A stretch of 28,276 nt of DNA, from assembly GCA_003427395.1 (NCBI GenBank), contig BFEA01000153.1:1958102-1986377 (forward strand), written 5' to 3'. Positions within the stretch are counted from its first letter, which is position 1, and each line of letters opens with the position of its first letter. This DNA comes from Chara braunii (Eukaryota; Streptophyta; Charophyceae; Charales; Characeae). The notes under the pieces were generated by a model that saw nothing but the letters and a program-made list of their open reading frames with translations, was not told the origin of the DNA and made no database searches. This document shows positions 1 through 11,451 of this stretch, one piece after another. Both the position numbers and the translations under genes were made by a program.

Positions 1-64
<64 letters not shown>

Positions 65-89
65 ACACACACTCACACTCACACTCACA

Positions 90-127
<38 letters not shown>
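1..127. repeat. Compound microsatellite (TC)n-(GC)n-(AC)n
   Basis: Positions 1-50 are pure TC repeats, about 51-64 are GC repeats, and the rest to 127 is AC repeats with a few CACTCA interruptions. The short frames that read through it are low-complexity artefacts. The window starts inside this repeat, which suggests a contig edge. Confidence 0.97.
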
Positions 128-130
<3 letters not shown>

Positions 131-745
131 TCGTGTAAAACGATGGAAGGCGCAGCAGAAAGATGACAACATGGGCAAATTTCTGATATACCCCGGTAGC
201 TCCCATCCCAGGGCCAGGGGAACGGCCGCATCCAACAAAGGCCATGGGGGCATATTGAAAAGATGCATGGTATCGGTAGAGCCATATGGCAAATTCTACT
301 GCAGGTCCTCAACGGCCAACAGGTAGGGGCATACTGGAAATTTGGCGGCGGTACCGGTAGGGGCATATTGGACATATGTCAGGCCCAAGTGACGCCAGGG
401 TTTTTCAGGAAACTTGAGTCGTTGTCAGGGGGGCAAATCAGGAAACATTGACCGTCCGAGGGCAAATCGCAAATAAATAAAAAATTTAGGGGCATTTTGC
501 AAATTTTCCCTTTATATTATAAATGTCTAAGATAAAATGAAAAAGAAACTGAAGGGAGTCATATACAGATGATGGAAAGCAGAAATAAGAGGTGACAAGC
601 GCCTTGGGACTCGTACAATTTACACACTTTCGAAACGCATGATGAAGAGTGCGGCGTGCGGCGCTGATGAAGGTTTTTTTTTTTGTGGACAATGTCGCGG
701 TGTTACACCATGGTGTGCCGATGAAGAATTTTAGTATTAATTAGT
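128..745. other. Non-coding stretch with weak local repeats
   Basis: I see no gene here. A phrase like GGGGCATATTGGAAA followed by GGTACCGGTAG recurs about three times near 245-380, spaced about 30-80 bases apart, so this is probably a decayed tandem repeat. The rest is AT-rich. Confidence 0.45.
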
Positions 746-768
746 ATGGGGATGTTCAGAGGGAGTAA

Positions 769-790
769 CCCCCCCCCCCCCCCCCCCCCC
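769..790. repeat. Poly-C homopolymer run (22 C)
   Basis: An uninterrupted run of C, followed by a C/T-rich tract to about 910. Its length is likely to be unreliable in short-read assembly. Confidence 0.95.
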
Positions 791-964
791 TCCCTTCCCG
801 TACTCTCCAATCTAGCACCCCCTCCCCAATCTCCCCACCACTACCACTTCTTCTTCTCTCACTTCCCTTCCCTCTATGTTATCCTCCCTCACTCTTGCTC
901 ATATGATCTCCACCCCATGTCTCAGCTTACCCCACTTCTGGTTGGAACTGCGTTGTGCACTATG

Positions 965-1215
965 TGAGGATGGCGCGTCGCGAGTGTGCTCGCGTTCGGT
1001 GGTGGGATGCCTGCGCGCGACATTTTGCTGCTTGCGTTGGTGATTGACGCGGACGTTCGAGAGCTGGCGCGAGAACGCTCGCTTTCGGCTGTGGGTTGCA
1101 TGCGCGCTACCAATTGCTGCTTGCGCTGGTTTGGCGCAATGGTGGGTGGTGGGTGCGCCCGCATTCGATGGTTTGCTGCTCGCACACTGCTTGCTGCTAG
1201 CGCTGGTTGATGATG
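965..1215. repeat. Degenerate tandem repeat, about 75-95 bp units
   Basis: Three diverged units share the phrase GCGCGC..CAATTGCTGCTTGCG..GGTT, at about 970-1046, 1047-1140 and 1141-1214. Several frames are open on both strands because the DNA is GC-rich and repetitive (the longest is on the - strand, 899-1381). Those predicted proteins only echo the repeat, so I do not call a gene. Confidence 0.5.
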
Positions 1216-3227
1216 TTGTGCGCCGCTGATGAAGGGCTGAGTGTGAAGCCGCTAGCGCTGCTGGAGTGATTCGGTTTGCGCTACGTTTTACTGTTGGCAA
1301 TGGCTGGCTTGCACGAGTGTCCACGTTTGGCAATGGCGGGAAGAGTAGGTGGGCTTTACGACGTGTCATCTTTGTTATCATCTTCGTTGGAGTCTAGGGC
1401 GGGAGCGAGGTAATAATGGCGTCACTTGGTGTTTTCGGTTGGTTGAAAGCACGATTGTGCCGTCTTCTGCTTCGCGCTCCATTTCAGGACTTGCTGCAGG
1501 CTAGCATTCCAAATGGAGGGGAGCTTACTTCCGGTTGGAAGCCAAGTTGTTTGATGAATCATTTTGGCCCTTCATTCGCGGGTTATGGTGGAGGGAGGTC
1601 GGCTTGCCGCGAGGGGAGAAGGGAAGAATGTTGTCACGTGGAGGGGAAGGAGGATCGACCGGATACATTAAGTGTGTGAGCTCTCCGAGCGGCGAAATGA
1701 TCATATCACGAGAAAGCTGCTTCGACTCGGGGATGTTCTCCTTCGGCCTATCCGATGGTCTTATTTTCAGCCGTGTCTTCATCAGGTTTAATCGTCCGTA
1801 AGAGTACCGTCATCATCATCTTCATTATCATCAACCTTGATAGCACCAGTTTCCTGACGGGCGTGTGTAATTTTTTTGCTTCTTTTCCCTTCATTCATTT
1901 TTTCTCGGTGATCTTCCTTCCTCTTTCTTCCCCTTCTTCCTATTCTCTTTAATCTTCTCTCGACTTCCTTTTTTTATTTTTTCTCTTATTCTCTATTCGT
2001 TCTCACCTTTTCGTTCTCCTTTGTTGTCTCGGCTCTGCTTTGTTTTTGCCCTGTCACCTTGTCCAGGAAGGAAGAGGAGGACAGTGTGGCGGGAATAAGA
2101 GGAAGCGGAGGAGGGAAGGGGATGGGAGGGGGAGGGGTAGGAATAAGGTGGAGATAATGGAGGGAGAGGAGGGGGAAAAAGAGAGAGGTAGTAGGCGAGG
2201 AGGTTGGGGGGATTAGGTTGTCAAGAAGGGATGGGGGAGAGAGATTTGTGTTGTGTCGCGTCCGTCGTAACAGAGTATTAATTATTTTCATAATGGTAGG
2301 CAGAATCATTAATTCTTTATACTTCATATTTCATTAATATTTACTAATTTTGTGTCCCCACTTATCAGTTTTTATTTCCCACTTATCATTTTATCAATCA
2401 TCTACTATCCAATCAACTAATTATCATATTAATCATCAACCCAATCACTATTTCAATTAATCAATTTTAATAATATTCGTAATTTAATTTCTTAAATTTT
2501 ATTAACTGCAATCCATCTTCACCACCTTTAAATCCTGTTTTTTTTTTTTTCCCCTCTAAAACGAACCAGTAAGGTATTTCTTTAAAATACCTAAATTTCT
2601 AGTTATTTTTTCTCTGTTTCTTCAATCTGTCGTCACTCAGAATGTCTTCTTTAAAAAAAAAAAAAAAAATTGAAAGGTAGGTGTGGTTCTTGATATCGTA
2701 ATGCCAGTTGGACTCCTGGTTTTAGTAGGCTCCTCCTAGAATACACGTTTTTAGTTCTAATGGATGGAAAGGGGAATCAGGGGAGAGCTTCACTCTATAG
2801 AGGTGACACAAGGAGGGAGGTGTAGCCGTGGAGGGAGTGCGAGCAGAGCTTGTGGGTTACCTTATTCTGGGGTTGGTGGTGGGGATACTCACACCAGCGG
2901 AGGCAGTGTAGGGAAAAGGGAGGTCAAAGGTATACTTTAGGAGGGAACTGTATGCCTATGAGGGATAAGGGGGGGGGATGTGGGACTGTCCTGTGTTGGG
3001 GCTGTGATGGGTTTCTTCCATTCTCGGTAACCCGTTTCAGCGGAGGCAGCGTTGGGACAGGGTGGAAAGGAGGTGGAGGGGGAGGCCATTCTTAGGGGTA
3101 AATTTACATTCTAATCATTAAAATCATCCTCAGATTAATCATCATCGACATCATCATCATCATCATCGTCATCATCAGTCGTATCATCTTTTCTCTGGTT
3201 TTCTTGATTTTGGTAGCATCTAGCCTT
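1216..3227. other. Non-coding region with homopolymer and purine/pyrimidine tracts
   Basis: No gene is recognised. Overlapping short frames at 1416-1801 have no recognisable domain. About 1863-2060 is pyrimidine-rich and 2067-2240 purine-rich on the same strand. 2280-2520 is very AT-rich, with poly-T near 2540 and poly-A near 2655. 2760-3095 is G-rich, with GGGG and GGAGGGA phrases. 3125-3175 is an imperfect (CAT)n tract. Confidence 0.6.
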
Positions 3228-3540
3228 TGTTCTTATCTAGGGTATCTGCGCTCAGAGATGGTAGAACCCGGACTGATGTCAACAGAGTTGCTCTGTTCTG
3301 TGCCCCTGGCTCGCCGATGCCAGAACGACGCTGGTCGGAGCTGGGGTGTTGCCCTGTAACCTGCAAATCGCAGGAGTGCGAGGCCTTGTAGAGAGATCTG
3401 GGTGTTGCCGAGGGAGGAAGGTAATTCAGTGGTGAATCGGGGGGGGCTGCGAGGTGGCGAGAAGAGATCAGCAATGGGGGACATTGGTTAGGAAGGTATT
3501 GTTTCTGGGTGACTTTGTTCTGATATAAGGAAGCCTAGGT
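3228..3540. repeat. Dispersed repeat, copy 1
   Basis: The 3' part (about 3400-3530) resembles 14595-14710. Both carry a GGAAGG..GT..AGTGGTGAA phrase, then a run of G and GGGGCTGC, then a GAAGA..ATCAGC.ATGG phrase, and a similar ending in TCTG.TATA. The family is unknown. No coding signal stands out. Confidence 0.5.
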
Positions 3541-3944
3541 GTTGTTCTAAGTTTAGGAGGCCAGAATAGGTGATATAGCGTAATTGTAATCATCATCATC
3601 ACTAGAGTCAGCATCACTAATTTCATCAATCACCATCAGATTCAGTATCAGCATTATAGGAGGGACGCTGGGCCCGGTTCTCAGTATGTCTGGTTCGGTC
3701 TCTCCAGGTAGACTGTGAGGATCCCGGCCTCAATATTTTCATTGAATATCAGCCTTGGGCACTGGGCCCGTTTAAAAAAAAAAAAAAAAAAAAGAAGCTA
3801 ACCCCACTTCTCCTCTCCGATGACAGTAATAAGACCAGTTACTGGTGACAAAGAGTAAGAGGCAGAGATAGATATGAACCAGAGGAGAAGAGGAGCAGAG
3901 GTGCTAAAGACAGGAGAGAAGGGGGGATAAATGGGGGGTGATTA
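3541..3944. other. Non-coding stretch ending in an A20 tract
   Basis: Contains (ATC)n-like microsatellite DNA near 3590-3660, then a segment starting GGGACGCTGGGCCCGGTT that runs into a 20-base poly-A at 3774-3793. A related start, GGGACGCTGGACCCGGTT, occurs at 27225. A retroposed repeat with a poly-A tail is possible but not shown. Confidence 0.4.
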
Positions 3945-4262
3945 ATGATCAAGAGGGGGGAAGATGCAATACTTTCTGAACTGAAGAACCTCCCAGCAGC
4001 CGCGTGGCAGCCAGGTGATTTAGAAGAGGAAGATGAAGATGACAATATGTTGATGATGAAATGGCGACGACAAGAGATTGACGAAGATGACAATCAGCCA
4101 GATGATGGTCCCCCTGCAGTAGATATCCTTTATGGTAGTCGCAATGAAGAAAACCGGCGCAGGAGAAAAGAACAACAAAATAACACATCATCTCTAGAGT
4201 CTAAGCCATGCATGAGCAGACCCCATCATGTGCCTGATAGACCCCCCAACCCGGTATTATAG
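3945..4262 (+). CDS. Doubtful acidic ORF, 105 codons
   Basis: The frame opens with ATG and encodes a hydrophilic product with an acidic run at about residues 26-33 (EEEDEDD) and a basic run near residue 70 (RRRRKE). I recognise no domain. It lies in repeat-rich DNA just upstream of the LINE, so it could be a fragment of an unrelated element or a chance frame in purine-rich DNA. The opposite strand is also open over much of it, which weakens the case. Confidence 0.15.
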   Translation: MIKRGEDAILSELKNLPAAAWQPGDLEEEDEDDNMLMMKWRRQEIDEDDNQPDDGPPAVDILYGSRNEENRRRRKEQQNNTSSLESKPCMSRPHHVPDRPPNPVL

Positions 4263-4440
4263 TTGTATGCATATGTGTGCCCACAGGCCACGTATGTGTG
4301 AGCCCGTACGCTGTGTGTTGTTCACAAGCCATGTTTAAGCCATGTTTTTGTGTATGCCCGAAGGCTATGTATGCTTTGTGTAGCTGTATAGCAGGATGTA
4401 TGTGCCCGAACGCCAGATATGTGTGTTGAGGGAACCGTGT
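4263..4440. repeat. Degenerate ATGTGTGCCCGAAGGCC-type repeat
   Basis: A phrase of roughly ATGTGTG-CCCRNANGCCA-ATGTGTG recurs four or five times with small spacers, as in the stretches around 4272, 4300, 4350 and 4400. No gene is seen. Confidence 0.4.
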
Positions 4441-4951
4441 GTTCTTGACGAGATGACAGGCCAAGCTGTACAAGAACCCCTCCAAAGTCCCAAGCCCGTG
4501 ATCGATGAGATGTGACCAGAAGACTACCAAATGAGCAACAAATGCAAAAGGCACCTATGTGTGATATGCCTGACTGGGGAGATCAACAGAACAACCACAA
4601 CCAACAGCGACAAGCAACTCACACAGCATCTATACCCAACATACAACACCGTGGACAACCCTTGGGTGGTGTGCAAGCAGTGGCTGTGTCCGCCAACACC
4701 CCTACGGAAATGACTGCACATCACGCAACTCAAGAAAGTTCCAAAATAGAAAGCTCAGCCAACTCCACAGGCCATCCATCACCGGTTTCCCCCGCCAGCC
4801 ACATCCCCTGGCCCCCACTCCACTCGCTATGCCTCTCATCCATACCCACCCGCAACTGCAACCGCCAACACCCCCGCCACCAGCCCGTGAACCCCCTCCC
4901 CCCGCCGTCCCCCCTCCCCTAAGAAAACCGCACCCTTGGGCAGCGACCCTC

Positions 4952-5745
4952 AGGAAGGCGGACCTGGACATCATGTCAATCAACGTCAATGGTCTAGTGA
5001 CAACTTCACATCAAAAAAAGGAGGCAATCTGAAACATGGTCCGAATGAATGATAGCTCCTACTAGCCCGGCGCTGTTTGTGTACAAGAAACTCACCTCCA
5101 TGATAATGTGGTGCACTCAGCGAAAGAAAAAGAAAATCTGACCGTACAGGTCTTATGATGCGTATACAACTTCCTACCACTCGGCAGGAGTGGCCATCTG
5201 GATCTCCCCGTCCTCAAGACTCAAACTGCTATCGGTGCAGAAGGACGACATCCATGGCTGCTGGCTCCTCATCAAGGCACCGTGGGAAGAAGAAGAGATC
5301 TGCCTTGCTAATATCTATGCCCCTAACTCCCAGGTGCAAAGGTCAGACTTCTTCTTGCAACTCACTCACATCCTTTCCTCGAGAATCCCTCTCATTCTGG
5401 CCGGGGACTTTAACTTTGCACCTGACCCTGTGTTGGACAGAAGGGGCCACTCACAGGCCGCCTGCTCATCGCTGCCACAACAGGGGCTGGATGGGCTGAT
5501 GTTTACCAAGCCGCTTCCGGATCTCCAACTAGTAGACTCGTTTCGAACCCTGCACCCCACAAAGCAAACCTTCACCTGTATCATATCTAGAGGAGAGGAG
5601 GGTCTGTCCAATTCCTCCTCATCTCCAAGGACCTGTCAGGGCCCCTGGTCGAAGCGGCAATCCTCCCGTTCAGCCCCTCCAGATCCTTTGACCACAAGAT
5701 GATCACTTTGGGTCTGGTGATGCGCCCGCCCTTCGCGCGCGGTCC
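4952..5745 (+). pseudogene. LINE ORF2 endonuclease domain (APE type), broken
   Basis: APE-type LINE endonucleases nick target DNA to prime reverse transcription. The visible family motifs, in order, are MSINVNGL at 4973 (catalytic Asn), QETHL at 5084 (metal-binding Glu), NIYAPN near 5310, GDFN at 5403-5414 and SFDHK at 5684-5698 (the SDH-type motif). They fall in three successive reading phases: frame 2 to about 5147, frame 3 to about 5600, then frame 2. In-frame stops sit at 5030-5032 and 5063-5065. The motif set is complete but the gene is not translatable as it stands. Confidence 0.85.
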
Positions 5746-7260
5746 GAGCTTCTTTAAGCTCAATACCTCCCTCTTTAAGCTCCCATCATTCCACCAATGT
5801 GTGAATGAATTTTGGGAATATTGGAAAGCAAAAGAACCCCAATTTGACTCAGTGGTGGAATGGTTCAACCAAGGGATAGCCCACGTCAGAGAAAGGGCCA
5901 AAAAGCATTCCATAAAAAAGGCACAAGAGAGGAAGGCCACACTGGAGGGACTGCTGAACACATTGGAACAGTGAGACGACAAGCTGACCTCCCAACCTTT
6001 GGACAACGATGTATACTCCCATCTGCTAGAAGCAAGGGACAAACTTCAAGACTATTTGGACGAGCAGGATGAAGCCTGGAGATTGCAAGCTAAAATAAAA
6101 TGTTCTCACACAGATGGTACCATGGCCAAAACATTTTTTCAAAAAGTGAAGGCCAGAGCAAGACAATCCTCGATCAACTCCCTTAGGCACCCGTCTGATA
6201 TCTTGCAGTCGGAAGCAACTAACCCCTACGTGGGGGTGGATTACGCAGCTCAATACTATCGGGACCTGTTGACATCTGGCATGCCCCAGAAGTCCGCCAA
6301 AAGCGTGGCAACCGCCAGACAACAACTGTTGGTCAACTTGGACACAACACTCACGCAAGACGACAACCGAACCTTAGAAGCTCCGCTAACAGAAGGGGAG
6401 GTCTTTGCCGCGCTGCAACAAATGGAGGACGAAAAAATGTCTGACCCACACTCCTTTCCTAAAGAATTTTGGCTTGCCTGTTGGGATACACTATGGTAAG
6501 ATCTCATGGACTACATACATGCTTTTCTTGAGGAAGGAACCTTTGGCGGCCTGTTAAACCAAGGAATCACAACACTCTTGTACAAGAAGGGGGCCAAGAA
6601 CAAGATCCGCAACTACCGGCCCATCACCTTGCTACCAGTTCGATATAAGTTGGTAGCAAAGGCCCTCACGTATAGGCTGCTCCCACACATGTACCACCTC
6701 ATCCATCCGGATCAGTATGGCTTCATCCCGGACCCCAGCATTCAGGATAATATCTTGTTAGTAAACGAGACCATTAAATGCGCCCACCAAAGGGGGAAGG
6801 AGGCATCAACTATTTTCATCGATTTTGAAAAGGCCTACGGCCATGTCGACTTTTAGATCAATGCATGCAAAAAATGAACATGGGTCCTAACTTATGGCGC
6901 TGGGTAGACACATTGCATAAAATAGCAACCACTAATGTCATGGTAAATGACCACCTATCCAATCCCTTTCCCCTCGAACGTTCGGTCAGACAGGGGGATC
7001 CAATTGCCCCGCTGCTTTTTGTCATAATTATGGAGGCCTTGGCAGTCGCCATCAAGGCAAACCCAAATATTGAGAAAATTGACGTCCCAAAAATACCCCG
7101 ACACAAAATACTGGTCACATCCATCTTCGCGGATGACCTCACAGAGTCACAGTGCTCGAAAGAGTCAATCGCTCCTCCCTACAAGCACTGGTGGCCACCA
7201 TACAAACCTTTTCAATCGCATTGGACATGGTGATCAATTAGGGCTCCAAAACCGAGGGTT
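5746..7260 (+). pseudogene. LINE ORF2 reverse transcriptase domain, broken
   Basis: A charged linker (5746-6490) leads into RT. Recognisable blocks are LLYKKGAKNKIRNYRPITLL (near 6574), the DQYGF motif near 6711, motif A FIDFEKAY with the catalytic Asp codon at 6821, motif B RQGDPIAPLLF near 6987, and motif C FADD at 7126-7137. After motif C the frame shifts, and the next frame carries an IN..SKTEGWW segment like the region after motif C in plant LINEs. Stops at 5972-5974 and 6497-6499 and a frameshift near 6856 interrupt it. In motif A the usual AYD is AYG. Confidence 0.88.
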
Positions 7261-8312
7261 GGTGGCTCCAACCGCTCGATCTCCCACCCCCACCTGACCC
7301 AGTTGTAGCATGGAAGCACTGCGACGAAGCCATATAGATATTAGGGGTCTCCCTTACGGCGATGGGGCCTCCGCCGGATCATGGTGCCTCATTGGTGGAG
7401 GAGGCTCTCCGAAGACTAGCTAGGTGGAAGGGTCTGAACACCTCCATAGTGGGGAGGGCGTTGGCACTCAACATCGCCATTTTCTCGATCATCTGGTACA
7501 AAGCAGCCTGATGGCCAATAACCAAAAATCCTCAAATCCCTTAAGCGGTCAGCAGTAGCCTACGTATGCAAAAATGAGCATGAGGACCCTGCATTCCTCT
7601 CAAGAGTTACATGGGACTATATAACTCAACCCTGCTCCAAAGGGGGTTTGGTGATCTTGGAACCTCAAGACCAACTCAAGGCCTTATCCTTCAAGATTAT
7701 CATCCGCCTACTGATGGGAAACAACATTTCGTGGGCCCCATACGCTGAGTTACAATTGTCCAATCTGCCCCGGGCCCCCCATCACCTGCTGGCAGCCCCG
7801 TACATGCTCTCCAATGGTTCACTAATCCCTCTTAGTCGGTTCCAGGAGAACCCAACTCATCGCTCCCACAGACACCACAGGCCCAAGCTAGGAGAGATAT
7901 AGCAAACGACCCTCTTTGGCCAAACATGATAAAATTATGGAGGGAGATGGGCCCATATCGCCTCCCTCCACCCCTCCGCTGGCATGATGTCATTAGACAA
8001 CCGCTATTTGACCACCCCTCCATTTGTGACGACGAGGGGAGACCTTTCCACCTCCATAACAACAACTCTTGGAGGGCATGGGTAGCTAAGGGGGTATTCT
8101 TCATCAGAGATATATGGGACTAACAACAAAACACTTGGAAGACGGACGCCCAAATGAGGGATCAACTGAAACACGTGAGGGACAGAACTAGTAAGCTGCG
8201 TCAATTACAGGAAGCGATCCCTCTTACTTGGGTGCAACAGTTGAAGCAAGGGCCTACCATCCAACAGGGGTTTGGGGTGGTCCATTGGAAGCAATAGTGC
8301 TCACCAACGGCC
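7261..8312 (+). pseudogene. LINE ORF2 region after RT, heavily broken
   Basis: Fragments in changing frames match the expected continuation of LINE ORF2: an ILGVSL segment near 7340 (compare the YLGI motif), ALNIAIFSIIWYKAA near 7465, and KGGLVILEPQDQLKALSFK from 7639 (compare the KGGLG block). Stops and shifts are too dense to define one frame. The open piece at 7648-7902 is the longest remnant. Confidence 0.65.
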
Positions 8313-8960
8313 GTGAACCGAGTGGAAAATATAACAAGACAAACAACATACCTGGCAGTGTATAATATACTTCAACCAGGGACCACATGGTTGGGTCTTG
8401 AGAGGAATGAACTGGCTGACCATGACTGCACCTGGTCGGGCCTTGTACGAGTAAAGGTGATCGAACAGAAGGACGAAGCACCCTATGCCTTCCAAACGGC
8501 CCTCCCGCTGGCCATCCTAATGTTTGACCCTCAGGAATGGGAATGGAAGCAACCGAGTCTGGCCAAACCGCTCAAACCCTGGCAATACACGGTTAAACAG
8601 GGCTACCGCAACCTGCACAAGTATTGCTCGACTGAGGAACTGATTAAACGAGGATGGGAGAAAGACTCCATCCTCCGAACGAACGACCTTCGAGACTTCA
8701 ACTGGTCAAACTACTCTCACGTAATGCCAACTGTACACAAGGCCCTCCAATGGCAGATCCTATACCACTGCCTGCCCACCCCCGACTGGTTAGTCGCGCG
8801 GACCGACCTTGAACAGCAGGGTCGCCTCTCCCCCATCTGTCTGTATTACGGTAGAAGCTCCCAGTCGGTCTGGGCCACCCTGGAACGCTGCCTCCTCGGT
8901 TGCCAAATGGTCTCCCAGATATGGAGGTGGTGGGATGCAGCATGGACCGCCCTGACATGA
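8313..8960 (+). pseudogene. LINE ORF2 C-terminal zinc-binding (zf-RVT-like) region
   Basis: An open frame of 215 codons. Its second half follows the zf-RVT pattern found at the end of plant LINE ORF2 proteins: W.ILYHCLPTPDWLVAR, then SPICLYYG (Cys codon at 8838), then LERCLLGCQMVSQIWRWW. In the family the middle motif is usually CP.CG, but here the second Cys is Tyr, so zinc binding is probably impaired. It ends at a TGA at 8958 but coding-like sequence continues in other frames. Confidence 0.7.
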
Positions 8961-9834
8961 TCCCAGTATCCGTGGCAGCCCAGACTCCAGCTGTTGGGGG
9001 ACCAAGCAGACATTCCTTCTAACTGGTCTCCCTATGAGAGGAACCTCTTCCACATCATAAGACTGAAACTGCTGATGATAATTAGCGAACCCGGTGCCCA
9101 TTTGAGCGAAATCAGCACACGTTCGGCTTCCCACAGGCCAAAGAACACATAACGCAATATTTGACGGCCAGAGTCAAGGCCGCTTGGGATCAACTGAGGC
9201 AGCAAATACTCACCATAGAAAGAACCCAATCCTCACCCCACTCGTCAAATAACATAAGATAGAGGAAGCAAAAACTCACTTCGCAGACGAATGGTTGGGA
9301 CCGAGGAAAGCAATTGCGGAGGTAGACAACTCACAACTCACATGGCACAACTGGAGGAGAGACGAGCATCCTTGGCCCTTCAAACCTTTATCCAGCTTCT
9401 CTATCCCCTACGTAGCCACCCCCCCCTCCTTCATCATCCTCTTCGTCTAGCTTCCCCTATCCCCCACCTCCCCCCTCCCTTCACCTTGGAATGTACCTTG
9501 ACTGGGCAGAGCCATCGACGACAAGGAATGCCCCAAGGATTTTCTCCTGCCCGATCCAGCATATGGACACAAGGAGGACAGTCGAGGAAGGAAGGGATCT
9601 CTCACCTATGAGGCCTTCATGGACACCTAGGAGAAGACGAATCAAAGGGTCGCCAAAAATGCAGACAGGAGCAAAGGCAGACAGGGAAAGCCAAGAGGGA
9701 GGAGACTATGTCTACAGGGAATAGCCACATAATGCCACAAAGCAAAAGTGTGTGAGGGGGCAGGACTGGGAAGAGACAGAGACGGAAAGAACGGACATGG
9801 GGGCTGTGGAAACCTGGAACTGACCAGCCAAAAT
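8961..9834 (+). pseudogene. Probable LINE ORF2 tail and 3' flank
   Basis: Short coding-like pieces continue past the zinc region, for example SPYERNLFHIIRLKLLMII near 9027 and a FADEWLGPRKAIAEVDNSQL segment near 9275 in other frames. From about 9560 I see no coding signal. Whether 9560-9834 is LINE 3' UTR or host flank cannot be decided here. The LTR element begins directly after it. Confidence 0.4.
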
Positions 9835-10816
9835 TGTGACGAACAATTTTCTGTAATCGCGCGACTTTCTGCGCGAAGCTGCTTGGGGAAATACGACGGG
9901 TCGAATGGGTGAGCTGCGGGAAGATGGGTCAGGCGGGCTAGTTGCATGGATGCCCTCGTTTCTTTTTGTTTTCTGCTAGAAGTTGTCAGATCGATGTTGG
10001 GAAAATCCCGTGCCAACAATTGGGTGGCCGCGCCTTGGTGAGCGCGAGAAATAATCATGCCATAACTTCTTTTTTGTTCTGCGGTGGGCACAGGGAATTT
10101 TGGCGCGATCATCGCACGGGAATATCGTTTTCGAATTTTCAACTGATGTCGAGCCCCCACGGGCTCGCAGAATTGTTTTTCTCTTCTGCTTTTTCATAAT
10201 TTCCGTTTGCAATTAGGACTTAGGCAAGGAATTTAGGTACTCTGAATTTTGTTGCGCTGCGCTTGCGCACATCTTGCCACGCTGGGAACTGGGCTCTGAC
10301 TAGGTCGCGCCCTTAATCTTGTGTAACTGTTGTTTTTGGCGGGTGCGATTGTAACTGTATTCCTCTTCTTTCTTGGTTTCCTCGTGTTTGTCCGCCTTCT
10401 CCTTCTTCCTCGCCTTGCATACTCTGTTCTAATTGGTCGGAGCGCCTGCATGACCAGATCGATGCGTGGAGTGTGGCTGCGACCCCCACGCCGCGGCCTG
10501 GCCATGCAGACGTAGGGACTTCCTCTCTTCTTCGCTTGTCCGCCTGGGCTTAATCCCGTACCTTTCGCGCAGGCACCCATGCTATAAATTTTGCAAACGC
10601 GATTAGTCTGCTCTCAAAGAATTTCAAGGTTAGCGTGATCAGTGAGGGTCGGCTAATCAGCAAGTTTGGAAGGTGAGTGAGTGCGAGAATTGGGGGATCC
10701 GACGAGCTGGTGTCGTGTATGCGAGGTTGATGTGGGGGGCCGTGACGGACTGTGGCGCACGGGCGAACCTGGCTTGCATGCTCGAACCAAGAGGGGTGAC
10801 AACTCTGTGTTGATGC
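9835..10816 (+). repeat. 5' LTR, first part
   Basis: Collinear with 24310-25291 of the 3' LTR; both are 982 bp long. By eye about 20 of the first 230 positions differ. It is cut by the N gap at 10817, at the point where the 3' LTR carries on for about 53 bp to its GA repeat. It contains the TATA box at 10583. Short frames are open here on both strands in both LTRs, but none has a recognisable product. Confidence 0.93.
10583..10589 (+). promoter_or_regulatory. LTR TATA box (5' copy)
   Basis: TATAAAT lies in the conserved context CTATAAATTTTGCAAAC, about 750 bp into the LTR. The same context is at 25058 in the 3' LTR. Transcription would be expected to start about 30 bp downstream, making a long R-U5 leader of over 1.6 kb. 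Confidence 0.6.
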
Positions 10817-11451
10817 NNNNNNNNNNNNNNNNNNNNNNNNNNNNNNNNNNNNNNNNNNNNNNNNNNNNNNNNNNNNNNNNNNNNNNNNNNNNNNNNNNNN
10901 NNNNNNNNNNNNNNNNNNNNNNNNNNNNNNNNNNNNNNNNNNNNNNNNNNNNNNNNNNNNNNNNNNNNNNNNNNNNNNNNNNNNNNNNNNNNNNNNNNNN
11001 NNNNNNNNNNNNNNNNNNNNNNNNNNNNNNNNNNNNNNNNNNNNNNNNNNNNNNNNNNNNNNNNNNNNNNNNNNNNNNNNNNNNNNNNNNNNNNNNNNNN
11101 NNNNNNNNNNNNNNNNNNNNNNNNNNNNNNNNNNNNNNNNNNNNNNNNNNNNNNNNNNNNNNNNNNNNNNNNNNNNNNNNNNNNNNNNNNNNNNNNNNNN
11201 NNNNNNNNNNNNNNNNNNNNNNNNNNNNNNNNNNNNNNNNNNNNNNNNNNNNNNNNNNNNNNNNNNNNNNNNNNNNNNNNNNNNNNNNNNNNNNNNNNNN
11301 NNNNNNNNNNNNNNNNNNNNNNNNNNNNNNNNNNNNNNNNNNNNNNNNNNNNNNNNNNNNNNNNNNNNNNNNNNNNNNNNNNNNNNNNNNNNNNNNNNNN
11401 NNNNNNNNNNNNNNNNNNNNNNNNNNNNNNNNNNNNNNNNNNNNNNNNNNN
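10817..11451. other. Assembly gap (635 N)
   Basis: A run of N. Comparison with the 3' LTR predicts only about 53 bp between the sequences that should flank this point, so the gap size reflects scaffolding and not a known distance. Frames spanning it are meaningless. Confidence 0.99.

Larger units (their letters stand above)
4829..9560 (+). mobile_element. Decayed LINE (non-LTR retrotransposon), L1/Tx1-like organisation
   Basis: The order is endonuclease, reverse transcriptase and C-terminal Cys/His region, as in LINE ORF2 proteins. It is preceded by a proline-rich stretch (4829-4950) in the same frame as the first endonuclease motif. At least four frame changes and several in-frame stops (5030, 5063, 5972, 6497) break it, so it cannot make one protein. 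The 5' limit and any ORF1 are unclear: 4512-4922 is open in three frames but shows no recognisable nucleic-acid-binding motif. No poly-A tail or target-site duplication was found. The 3' end may be cut by the LTR element that begins at 9835. Confidence 0.85.

Noticed and set aside
899-1381. 160-codon - strand frame
   Set aside because: It mirrors a degenerate GC-rich tandem repeat, with other frames open over the same DNA.
3130-3175. Possible CRISPR-like spaced repeats
   Set aside because: It is an imperfect (CAT)n microsatellite without spacers.
9642-10160. 172-codon - strand frame
   Set aside because: It straddles the LTR boundary, and the LTR part is also open in other frames. No domain.
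10233-10580. Arg-rich - strand and hydrophobic + strand frames in U3 of both LTRs (also 24708-24990)
   Set aside because: Opposite strands are open at once in both copies, and the region is upstream of the TATA box.
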